In this document: positions 24,774 through 32,050 of the stretch, in pieces
Layout of the letters: every line of letters begins with the position of its first letter
Numbering within the stretch: position 1 is the stretch's first letter
NCBI GenBank assembly: GCA_018242585.1
Contig: JAFEBQ010000025.1
Coordinates: 1-64,000, forward strand
DNA from: Planctomycetota bacterium
GTDB lineage: Bacteria > Planctomycetota > Planctomycetia > Pirellulales > PNKZ01
Length of the DNA stretch: 64,000 nucleotides
Reading direction: 5' to 3'
Position numbers and translations under genes: made by a program
The notes under the pieces: model-generated
What the model saw: only the letters and a program-made list of their open reading frames with translations
The model's database searches: none
What the model was told of the DNA's origin: nothing

Positions 24774-26117
24774 TCAACTAGCGAGCACCCGGCGAATCTC
24801 GTCCAGCAACTCGGTCCCCGTGGCGGTCCAGGGGACTTTCACACTGTCGCCGGTGCGCAAATCCTTGACCTGGCACTGGGCGGCGTTCAGTTCGTCGTCA
24901 CCGGCGATCAATGCCACGCGAAAGCCGCGCTTGTCGGCGTATTGCAGTTGCTTGCCCACGCGCTTGGCCTCGGGGTACAGTTCGACGCCGATGCCGGCCG
25001 CGCGGACCTGCGAGGCCAAGCGCAGGTAATCGTTCAACCGGTTCTCGACAAAGTAGGCGACGAACACCGGCGCCGGCGTGGTCACCTTGTCGATCATGCC
25101 CAGCTCTTCCATCGCCGCCAGCAGCCGATCGAGCCCTAGCGACGCGCCGATGCCCGGCAGTTGTTGATTGGTGTAGAGCCCGGCCAGGTTGTCGTAACGT
25201 CCGCCGGAGCAGACGCTGCCAATGCCCGGCAAGGCGCTCAGGAATGTTTCAAAGATCGTGCCGGTGTAGTAATCGAGCCCGCGGGCGATCGAGACGTCGA
25301 GCTTCACTCGCTCCCCTTCGACGCCAGCGGCCGAGACGGCCGACAGCAACTGGGCCAGCTTCTCGACCCCCGCTTCGCCGGTCTCGCTGCCGGCGACCAA
25401 CGGGCGAAGCTGCGCAAGCACGTCGTCGTTCGAGCCTTCGAGCGCCGCCATTTTCAGCACGTCGGCTGACTGCGCGGCGCTTGCCCCGGCGGTGGCGGCC
25501 ATTTCCGCGGCCACTTTCTCGGGCCCGATTTTGGCCAGCTTGTCGAGCGCGCGCAAGACGTGTGTCGACTGCTCGCTCAGGCCCAGCTTCTGCAGCAGTC
25601 CGTTCAGCACCATCCGGTTGTTGAGCTTGATGGTGAACTCGCGAAAGCCGAGCGCCTGGAACAAGTCGTGAATCACTAGGGCGGTTTCGATGTCGGCGGC
25701 CAGCGACAAGGTGCCGATCGTGTCGAAGTCGCACTGCATGAACTCGCGGTAGCGTCCGCGCTGGGTGTTCTCGCCGCGCCAGACGCTGGCGATGTGATAC
25801 CGCTTGAACGGAGTGCCCAGCGTGCCGACGTGTTGGGCCACGAACCGCGCCAGGGGAACCGTCAAGTCGAACCGCAGGCCGACCATCCGCCCGCCATGAT
25901 CCTCGAACTTGTAAAGCTGCTTGTCGGTCTCATCGCTCCCCTTGCCGGTCAAGATTTCCAAGTATTCGAGCGCCGGGGTGTCGATTGGGCTGAATCCGTA
26001 CGAGCGATAGACGCGCCGCGCCGTCTCGATCAGCCGCTCGCGCGGGATCATCGCCTCGGGCAGGTAATCGCGAAAACCTTTGAGCGTGCGGGGCTCGATC
26101 AGCGTGGGCTTCGACAT
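24774..26117 (-). CDS. hisS: Histidyl-tRNA synthetase
   Basis: 447 aa, slightly longer than E. coli HisRS (424). Class II catalytic core: motif 1 region (TLKGFRDYLPEAM), motif 2 (YHIASVWRGENTQRGRYREF, then MQCDFDTIG), HisA motifs LDYYTGTIFE and CSGGRYDNLAGLY, and motif 3 GIGASLGLDRLLAAM. The anticodon-binding C-terminal domain follows (PVFVAYFVENRLNDYL ... EAKRVGKQLQYADKRG). An insertion (about residues 195-245, Ala-rich) lies in the middle. It charges tRNA-His. ATG at 26117. The last codons resemble the adjacent repeat, so the C-terminus may have been shaped by it. Confidence 0.96.
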   Translation of the reverse strand: MSKPTLIEPRTLKGFRDYLPEAMIPRERLIETARRVYRSYGFSPIDTPALEYLEILTGKGSDETDKQLYKFEDHGGRMVGLRFDLTVPLARFVAQHVGTLGTPFKRYHIASVWRGENTQRGRYREFMQCDFDTIGTLSLAADIETALVIHDLFQALGFREFTIKLNNRMVLNGLLQKLGLSEQSTHVLRALDKLAKIGPEKVAAEMAATAGASAAQSADVLKMAALEGSNDDVLAQLRPLVAGSETGEAGVEKLAQLLSAVSAAGVEGERVKLDVSIARGLDYYTGTIFETFLSALPGIGSVCSGGRYDNLAGLYTNQQLPGIGASLGLDRLLAAMEELGMIDKVTTPAPVFVAYFVENRLNDYLRLASQVRAAGIGVELYPEAKRVGKQLQYADKRGFRVALIAGDDELNAAQCQVKDLRTGDSVKVPWTATGTELLDEIRRVLAS

Positions 26118-26215
26118 AGCGCCTTCATTTTCCTAATCAACCGTTCAAACTGACTACCTTCAAAACATGAATGTTGCGATGGAGTACCGGCATTCGGCAA
26201 GCTTTTAAAATCATT

Positions 26216-26388
26216 GAACCGCAAAGACGCAAAGATCGCAAAGGAAGATAAAAAGAGCGGAGTCGCAGAGGACGCTGAGTAGCGCAGAGAAAGGACTTCT
26301 AGAAATCTAACTCTGCGATCCTCTGCGCTCTCTGCGATTCAAAATGCCTTCTCAGTTTTCTTAGCGTCCTTTGCGTCTTTGCGGTTCA
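26216..26388. repeat. Nested near-palindrome with CGCAAAGA outer arms and CGCAGAGG inner arms
   Basis: Outer left GAACCGCAAAGACGCAAAG (26216-26234), outer right CTTTGCGTCTTTGCGGTTC (to 26388). Inner left GTCGCAGAGGACGCTGAG (from 26262), inner right CTCTGCGCTCTCTGCGATTC (to 26340). Centre TTCTAGAA at about 26297. Sequence 26264-26317 matches 23491-23543 in reverse orientation. It fills the gap between the YkgJ-like gene (ends 26427) and hisS. Confidence 0.85.
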
Positions 26389-26426
26389 AATCCTTCCGGT
26401 CGCCAGTACAAACTATGAGTCTTGGC

Positions 26427-26864
26427 TTAGCCAATCACCGGTAACAGCGCCGGCCGCGGCGTACGCACTGCTTGTTCTTCAGCCGGCCACATCGCGTCGG
26501 TGAATTCGTCCAACTGCTCGGGCGTTTCAAAGTACCGTTCATAGACGTAGTTGTTGTCGTACTCGCAGTTGTCGGTCGAGTACTCGCGGCAAATCTGCGG
26601 CCGCGTCATGTAAATGCCACAGCGATGGTCGGCCTGCAAATGCCGGCAGGTGGTGTGGACCAGCAAGTACCACTCCCCCTCCTCGGTAAAGATGCTGGTC
26701 TGGCCGTGGATCATGTACCAGCGCAGATAGTCCATATCGGCCCGACACTCGGGCGTGTCGATTTGCAGCGCGTAGTAGCGACAGCACTTGGCCGTGCAGT
26801 GATCGCACAGGCACTCGCCCGGCTGGAGCGCCTCGGGCTTGATCTGGGGCAGCTTGGGATGCAT
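26427..26864 (-). CDS. YkgJ-type cysteine-cluster protein
   Basis: 145 aa, cytoplasmic. CLCDHCTAKCC near residues 18-28 is the zinc/iron-chelating CxxCxxxCC signature (UPF0153/YkgJ family), followed by TTCRHL, RCGIYMTRPQICREY and DNCEYD, so about eight cysteines in total can bind a metal or Fe-S cluster. The CRxY motif is characteristic of this family. Function is unknown in general. ATG 26864 precedes the conserved block by about 17 residues. It is isolated between two repeat elements and not in an operon. Confidence 0.85.
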   Translation of the reverse strand: MHPKLPQIKPEALQPGECLCDHCTAKCCRYYALQIDTPECRADMDYLRWYMIHGQTSIFTEEGEWYLLVHTTCRHLQADHRCGIYMTRPQICREYSTDNCEYDNNYVYERYFETPEQLDEFTDAMWPAEEQAVRTPRPALLPVIG

Positions 26865-26948
26865 GGCAAGGGGTCCGGTGCTTCACGGCTAAAAGGCCAT
26901 ATTGTGCATAGAAATCAAGCGCAGACAACCGGCGAGCCGCTAAGGCAA

Positions 26949-27198
26949 ATGACCAATGTCCAAGTCCCAATGACCAACGAATTCGACCACGACGGCACGA
27001 CGCACACGACGTCGGAAAGAGAAGATTTGAACCGCAAAGACGCAAAGATCGCAAAGCAAGGCTAAAAGCATGGAATCGCAGAGGACGCAGGGCAGCGCAG
27101 AGAGAAGGATTCCAGCATTCTCGCTCCGTGCTGCCCTGCGTCCTCTGCGATTCAAACTATCTTCCCCCTTTGCGATCTTTGCGTCTTTGCGGTTCAAT
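26949..27198. repeat. Composite repeat: module H, module D and a nested A-B palindrome
   Basis: ATGACCAATGTCCAAGTCCC units (26949-26978), module D (CGACCACGACGGCACGACGC) 26984-27015, then outer arms GAACCGCAAAGACGCAAAG (27029-27047) and CTTTGCGTCTTTGCGGTTC (27178-27196) with inner arms GAATCGCAGAGGACGCAGGG (27073-27092) and CCCTGCGTCCTCTGCGATTC (27134-27153). The inner arms are exactly complementary over 20 bp. Located in the 435-bp gap before the FAD oxidoreductase. Confidence 0.88.
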
Positions 27199-27299
27199 CC
27201 TCCCTTCCCGAATCTGGCCACATGGCTGCGTGCATGGGGCACTCCGACCAAGTAAGATAAAACGCTCCTTTGGCCCGCTTTCCTGGAAAGGCTCCGACC

Positions 27300-29258
27300 A
27301 TGAAACGCCGTGATTTTCTCAACTCGCTCCCCTGGGCTGGCTACAGCCTGATGGTGCTGGCCGACGACCTGCCGGCCGCGCCCGGGTCGCTGGAAGCCTC
27401 GGGTGACGAGATCCGCGCCACGATCAAGCAACTGGCCCCGCCCGACGGCGCGCGCCAGCCGGCCAAGGCCGAGCCGAACATGACGCAGGTCGACTTGGAG
27501 TGCGACTTGCTGGTGGCCGGCGGCGGGTTGGCGGGCGTGCTGGCCGCCGTCTCGGCCGCGCGTCACGGCGCGCGGGTCGTGCTGGTCCAGGACCGTTCAC
27601 GCCTTGGCGGCAATTCGAGCAGCGAAGTCAAAATGCACGTCGTCGGCGCGAACCATCACAAGGGCCGTCCCGGCTGGCGCGAAGGGGGCCTGCTCGAGGA
27701 GTTCCGCCTGGAAGACGCCGTCAACAATCCGCAGCGAACCTGGGAGCTGTGGGATCTGCTGCTGTATGACAAGCTGGTCAGCGAGCCGCGAGCCAAGGTG
27801 TTGCTCGACACGTCGATCTACGCCGTCGAAAAGACTGGCGACAAGATCACCGCCGCCTGGTGTCGGTGCGACAAGACCGAGCACCTGTATCGCGTGACCG
27901 CCAAGCTGTACATGGACTGCACGGGCGACTCGCGGCTGGGTCTGGAAGCGGGCGCCGAGCTGCGCTATGGCCGCGAATCGCGCAGCGAGTTCAACGAGCC
28001 CCTCGCCCCCGAGACGCCCGATAAAGAGACGATGGGTTCGAGCATTCTGTTCACCTCGCGCAAGTTCGACCGGCCCATGCCGTTCAAGCCGCCCCATTGG
28101 GCCCGCAAGGTCGAGAAACAGCATCTCGTCAAACGCTCGGTCAAGTCGTGGGAATATGGCTATTGGTGGATCGAGTGGGGTGGCCAGCTCAACACCATCA
28201 ACGACAACGAGCGGATTCGCTTCGAGCTGCTGTCGATCGTGCTGGGCGTGTGGGACTACATCAAGAACAGCGGCAATCATCCCGACAGCGCCAATTGGGC
28301 GCTCGATTGGGTGGGCATGATCCCTGGCAAGCGCGAAAGCCGCCGCTTGATGGGGGAACACGTGCTGACGCAGTTCGATCTGGTGAACGCGGGCAGCGGG
28401 CTCGACGACGCGGTCTGCATTGGCGGCTGGCCGATGGACGATCACCCGCCGGGGGGCTTCGATCGGGCCGACTTGCCCCCGACCGTGATGGTCAAGACGC
28501 CGATCTTCAACATTCCGCTCCGTTCGCTCTACAGCAAGAACGTCAGCAATCTGATGATGGCGGGCCGGAACATCAGCGCCACGCACGCGGCGTTTACCTC
28601 GACGCGCGTGATGGCCACCTGCGCTGTCATCGGCCAGGCCGCCGGCACCGCGGCCGCGCTTTGCATTGCCAACAACATCTTGCCCAAGGAACTGTATCAG
28701 GACAAAAAGCGACTGGCCGAGCTGCAGCAAACGCTGCTGCGCGACGATCAATCGATCGCCGGGCTCAAAAACGACGACGCGGCCGACCTGGCCCGCACGG
28801 CCAAGGTAACCGCCTCGGGCGAGACCGAGGACGCGCCGGCCAAGAACGTGATCAACGGCTTTGTCCGCGACGTGCCCGGGCAGTATGTCAACCGCTGGAG
28901 CACGGAACTTGGCGAGGGGGCCTGGCTCGAACTCGATTGGGACAAGCCGGCCCAGGTTGGCGAAGTGCAGGTGACGTTCGACTCGGGCTTTCAGCGCGAG
29001 CTGACCCTTTCGTCGCAAGACGGCGTCAATCACGGGATCATCCGCGCGCCCCAGCCCGAGACGGTTCGCGACTACACGCTGGAATACCGCGACTCAGCCT
29101 CGGGCGATTGGAAGCCGCTGGCCGCGGTCACCGGCAACTATCAGCGTCTGGTCCGCCACCGCTTCGACCCCGTCACGGCGCAAGCGATTCGCTTGAAGAT
29201 CACAGCCACGAACGGTGACCGACTGGCCCGGGTGTTTGAGGTCCGGTGTTATGGGTGA
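27300..29258 (+). CDS. Exported FAD-dependent oxidoreductase with discoidin-like C-terminal domain
   Basis: 652 aa from ATG 27300 with GGAAAGG about 10 bases upstream. MKRRDFLNSLPW is Tat-signal-like although the hydrophobic part is short. The FAD-binding fold starts at CDLLVAGGGLAGVLAAVSAA, followed by VVLVQDRSRLGGNSSSEVKMH, in the style of the FAD_oxidored (PF12831) family. The FAD site is completed by NVSNLMMAGRNISATHAAFTSTRVMATCAVIGQAAGTAAAL. From about residue 505 a beta-sandwich resembling F5/8 type C/discoidin carbohydrate-binding domains appears (WSTELGEGAWLELDWDKPAQVGEVQVTFD). Substrate unknown. Periplasmic oxidation of a polysaccharide-linked compound is plausible. Confidence 0.86.
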   Translation: MKRRDFLNSLPWAGYSLMVLADDLPAAPGSLEASGDEIRATIKQLAPPDGARQPAKAEPNMTQVDLECDLLVAGGGLAGVLAAVSAARHGARVVLVQDRSRLGGNSSSEVKMHVVGANHHKGRPGWREGGLLEEFRLEDAVNNPQRTWELWDLLLYDKLVSEPRAKVLLDTSIYAVEKTGDKITAAWCRCDKTEHLYRVTAKLYMDCTGDSRLGLEAGAELRYGRESRSEFNEPLAPETPDKETMGSSILFTSRKFDRPMPFKPPHWARKVEKQHLVKRSVKSWEYGYWWIEWGGQLNTINDNERIRFELLSIVLGVWDYIKNSGNHPDSANWALDWVGMIPGKRESRRLMGEHVLTQFDLVNAGSGLDDAVCIGGWPMDDHPPGGFDRADLPPTVMVKTPIFNIPLRSLYSKNVSNLMMAGRNISATHAAFTSTRVMATCAVIGQAAGTAAALCIANNILPKELYQDKKRLAELQQTLLRDDQSIAGLKNDDAADLARTAKVTASGETEDAPAKNVINGFVRDVPGQYVNRWSTELGEGAWLELDWDKPAQVGEVQVTFDSGFQRELTLSSQDGVNHGIIRAPQPETVRDYTLEYRDSASGDWKPLAAVTGNYQRLVRHRFDPVTAQAIRLKITATNGDRLARVFEVRCYG

Positions 29259-29737
29259 GGGAAGAAGTTGCTGGTTGCGAGTTGAGAGTTACTAGGAAAA
29301 TGCGTCCACTAGGTTGCCGCCACTCGCCACCAGCAACTTTTCCGAATGCCGCCAAAGTTGCGTGTCGTTAATCCGCTGCCTAGCGCCGATGCAGCCAAAG
29401 CACGAATCGCGCGCATCGGTCGCCGTGGCCCTCTGAGCCACGTTCTCATCGCATCTTATTGATGCCATTCAACTTAAGGCAATCAGAATCGCTTCAAAAG
29501 CCGCTGGCACGCAATATGCGACACGGTAACGCACGATTCGGGTCGGCCGTTACAAGTCGTCCAGAATGCGGCTGCCGGTGTGCGGCAGTCGATAACATCA
29601 AACCATTGCCAGTCCCAGTGTTTTTTGGCAAAGGGTGGTGCTGGCAAGGTCTGGACGACTAGTTCGGCAGGCCAGTCACGTCAGGCGGTTTGTCGAGTTT
29701 AGTAGTCAGAATGTTTGGGGTTGGGAGATCGTTGCCA

Positions 29738-29815
29738 TGATTGCCTGCGTGATTGTTGGTTCGGTGTGTTTGGCGTTAATCGCCGGGGTGATGGCTGTTT
29801 CCGCCTGCTGCTAAC
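29738..29815 (+). CDS. Possible 25-aa hydrophobic peptide
   Basis: ATG 29738 with GGGAG about 9 bases upstream, encoding MIACVIVGSVCLALIAGVMA then VSACC and a TAA stop. It forms one membrane helix with four cysteines. Its size is far below the reliable limit, and only the good ribosome site and strongly hydrophobic content argue for it. It could be a membrane small protein or chance. Confidence 0.25.
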
Positions 29816-29984
29816 GAGTGATCGTCTGCCGCTGCCGATTCGCGTTGCGGCAACCTGTTGCCAACTTCCGGCGCGGGTTACCACCCTTCTTTGGGTCGCG
29901 CTTGCTGCCGACCGTCTTTCCGTGGTTAAGTGTGATCCTGATGCGCACACGCCACGCTTCGGTCAAATCCGAATGACGAAGGGG

Positions 29985-30317
29985 TTCGACCACAACGGCA
30001 CGACGGACACGACGTAGGAAAAAGGCAAGAGATAAAGGTTTTGAACCGCAAAGACGCAAAGTTCGCCAAGGAAGACCAAGAGAAAAGAAGGAGTTCTGCT
30101 CCGCATCTCTCCGCGCGCTCTGCGATTCAAAATGTTTTCTCTGTTTCCTTTGCGTCTTTGCGGTTCAAATTCTGTCCTGGAGCGGCAGCGCGCGGGCCTT
30201 TGGCCCCACGGCTTAACGGTGGCACGTTTTCGATGTTTCTCTCCTTACAACTCCCCGCCTTTACCCCCCGCTGCTCCGTGTCTTCCTCCGTGCCCTCTGT
30301 GTCTCCGTGGTTAATCA
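29985..30317. repeat. Composite repeat: modules D, A, B, reversed A and reversed C
   Basis: Module D (CGACCACAACGGCACGACGG) from 29987, module A (GAACCGCAAAGACGCAAAG) at 30043-30061, reversed B (CTCTGCGATTCAAAATG) at about 30118-30134, reversed A (CCTTTGCGTCTTTGCGGTTC) to about 30168, a GCGGGCC-TTT-GGCCC hairpin at 30191-30206 and reversed C (CCTCTGTGTCTCCGTGG) to about 30312. It lies just upstream of the CDGSH gene. Confidence 0.8.
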
Positions 30318-30399
30318 GCCGCGTGACAAGCCGGGCTGTGCGCGCTACACTTTCGGGCCGCTGACTAACTCGCGTCGCATTCCCGCAAGGAAACCAAAC

Positions 30400-30630
30400 A
30401 TGTCCGAAGTGATCATCCGTCTCCGTGCCAATGGCTCGATGGCCGTCGAAGGCCCGTTTACGCTCTTGGACCACGAAGGGAATAAGTTCACGCTGCCGGC
30501 GAACAAGCCGGCCGTGGCGCTGTGCCGCTGCGGCCATTCGGCCCGCAAGCCGTTCTGCGACGGGGCCCACAAGACCTGCGGCTTCGTGGCCCAGGAACTC
30601 GCGCCGCCTCCGCCGCCGGCGACCGCGTGA
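30400..30630 (+). CDS. CDGSH-type iron-sulfur protein
   Basis: 76 aa from ATG 30400. ALCRCGHSARKPFCDGAH (residues about 46-63) fits CxC-x2-S-x3-P-x-C-D-G-x-H, the 2Fe-2S ligand set (three Cys and one His) of CDGSH/MitoNEET proteins. It is short and soluble with a Pro-rich tail. Family roles include iron-sulfur cluster transfer and redox sensing. The exact role here is unknown. The frame runs upstream to 30307 but a start before 30400 lacks a ribosome site, while GCAAGG lies just upstream of ATG 30400. A strong GC hairpin follows 10 bases after the stop. Confidence 0.9.
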   Translation: MSEVIIRLRANGSMAVEGPFTLLDHEGNKFTLPANKPAVALCRCGHSARKPFCDGAHKTCGFVAQELAPPPPPATA

Positions 30631-30639
30631 CGCTCCAAG

Positions 30640-30662
30640 GCCCCCGGCGACTCGCCGGGGGC
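30640..30662 (+). terminator. Strong GC hairpin after the CDGSH gene
   Basis: GCCCCCGGCGA and TCGCCGGGGGC pair over 11 bp with a single-base centre. No T-run follows, so termination is likely but not certain. The following 320 bp to 30985 hold no gene-like frame. Confidence 0.5.
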
Positions 30663-30985
30663 TAACGGCCATTTTGCGCGGCAGAATCGCTACAGATTCG
30701 CCCACTTGTCGCGGCGATTTAGCGCCCCGCGTGGCCGCTAACAGCTTTTCCCCAGCGGCGACCTGCGACCCTCGAAATTCCCCGCCGCGCTTAAGCGTGG
30801 TCGCGGCCGTCACTTCCGCCGCTTGGCGTCGGTGGCATCCCGCGTCGATTCGACCGCGCTATCACGTCGGTTAGTCGGGCATCCTAGAATCGTTCGCTTC
30901 CCATGAGCGAAAGGGACGCGCCCAGGAAGGCGCGGGCCCCTCGCTCGCCCCCGCCTGGACTGTCACCCCCAAGGAAGCAGAGCCC

Positions 30986-31819
30986 GTGGAATTCGATTCG
31001 CAGGAAGCAGGTCTCGACGTCGAAACGCTCGACAACACCAGTCAGGAATACTTGGGTCGCTGGCATTCGCTGGTCAGCACCACCAACTGGGAAAAGGGAC
31101 GCATTATCCACCAGTGGCGCGAGGCCCTGAAGGCCTCGCGCGCGGCTCCCCAGCAATTCTCCGACGAGTCCTGGAGCCGCCGGATCGGCTCGGTCAGCGG
31201 CCAGCATACCGGCCGCCTGCGCCGCGTGTTTGAACGCTTCGACGCGGTTCGCGAATCGTACCCCGGCTTGTATTGGAGCCACTTCTGCGCGGCCACTGAA
31301 TGGGACGACGCCGAGTTGTGGCTCGAAGGGGCGGTGCAGAACGAGTGGTCGATCTCCGAGATGCGGGGCCAGCGGGCCGAAGCCTTTGGCCAGACGGCCA
31401 CGCCTGAGATGCAGGACGACCCGGCCAGCGAGTTCGACGAGGACTTTGCCCCGATCGAGGCCGAGAACCAGGCCGAAGTCCGTATCCCCGGCGAGGCGTC
31501 GGGCGAAATGCGCCGCGATGTCGACCGCCATGAAAGCGACGCTGGCGAACCAGCCGATGACGAAGCGCACAGTGCCGAAGCCGGCGATTCCTGGGACTTT
31601 GAGCAGCGCGACGCCTCGGGCGAACACGCCGACGCGCTGGCTGGCGGCGCTTCGCACGCCATTCCGCTGGCGCTCCCCGCGGACCTGGCCGAAGCGTTCG
31701 ACACGCTCAAGTTGGCCATCTTGCGGCACAAGCTGAGCGGCTGGCGGGAGGCCTCGCGCGAGGACGTTTTGAGTGGACTTTCGGCCCTGATGGCGATGGC
31801 GCAGGCCCCCTCGGAATAG
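30986..31819 (+). CDS. Conserved hypothetical protein
   Basis: 277 aa beginning with GTG 30986 (AAGGAAG about 8 bases upstream). N-terminal two thirds are helical and charged, with LGRWHSLVSTTNWEKGRIIHQW, WSRRIGSVSGQHTGRLRRVF and YPGLYWSHFCAATEWDDAELW, an aromatic-rich pattern I associate with a planctomycete family of unknown role. A long acidic, low-complexity middle (about 130-215) is followed by FDTLKLAILRHKLSGWREASRED. No signal peptide or membrane helix. Located immediately upstream of gyrA (same direction, 231 bp apart) but probably with its own promoter. I cannot assign a function. Confidence 0.7.
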   Translation: MEFDSQEAGLDVETLDNTSQEYLGRWHSLVSTTNWEKGRIIHQWREALKASRAAPQQFSDESWSRRIGSVSGQHTGRLRRVFERFDAVRESYPGLYWSHFCAATEWDDAELWLEGAVQNEWSISEMRGQRAEAFGQTATPEMQDDPASEFDEDFAPIEAENQAEVRIPGEASGEMRRDVDRHESDAGEPADDEAHSAEAGDSWDFEQRDASGEHADALAGGASHAIPLALPADLAEAFDTLKLAILRHKLSGWREASREDVLSGLSALMAMAQAPSE

Positions 31820-31925
31820 ACGCTCGCGCGACCTCAAAAACGTCGCTTCTAAACCGTCGTGGAGCTGCCACTATAAACCACGATGGCACGGCCACTTAGA
31901 ACCACGCCCGCGAAGCGCCGCTTGG

Positions 31926-31954
31926 TTGTGAAACCGCGGCAAAACCGGTATATT
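31926..31954 (+). promoter_or_regulatory. Likely promoter of gyrA
   Basis: TTGTGA (31926-31931), 17-base spacer, TATATT (31949-31954), about 95 bp upstream of the TTG start at 32051. Both hexamers are near the sigma70 consensus with ideal spacing. Experimentally unproven. Confidence 0.5.
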
Positions 31955-32050
31955 TGACGGTTTCCCACACGCTTCGCCATGCACGCCTGTCAGGGGACTT
32001 TCCCGCGGCCTTGCCGCCCCTGAACGCCGCTGCCGAAAGGACTCCTGGTT

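Larger units (their letters stand above)
29259..30399. other. Long intergenic region (about 1.1 kb)
   Basis: Starts with a degenerate inverted repeat of the GTTGCTGGTTGCGAG type (29264-29295 and about 29318-29339). The 29340-29740 part is less GC-rich than genes around it and has small hairpins (CGTGGC ... GCCACG at about 29426; CTGCCG ... CGGCAG at about 29570), but no convincing gene; the 67-codon frame at 29459 lacks support. A tiny frame at 29738 is listed separately. The remainder is repeat DNA (29985-30317). Confidence 0.5.

Noticed and set aside
26216-27198. CRISPR-like array from the repeated CGCAAAGA units
   Set aside because: Units are palindromic, variable in length and spacing, with no unique spacers and no cas genes.
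29459-29662. 67-codon frame in the 1.1-kb gap
   Set aside because: No ribosome site, no recognisable motif, and region otherwise non-coding.
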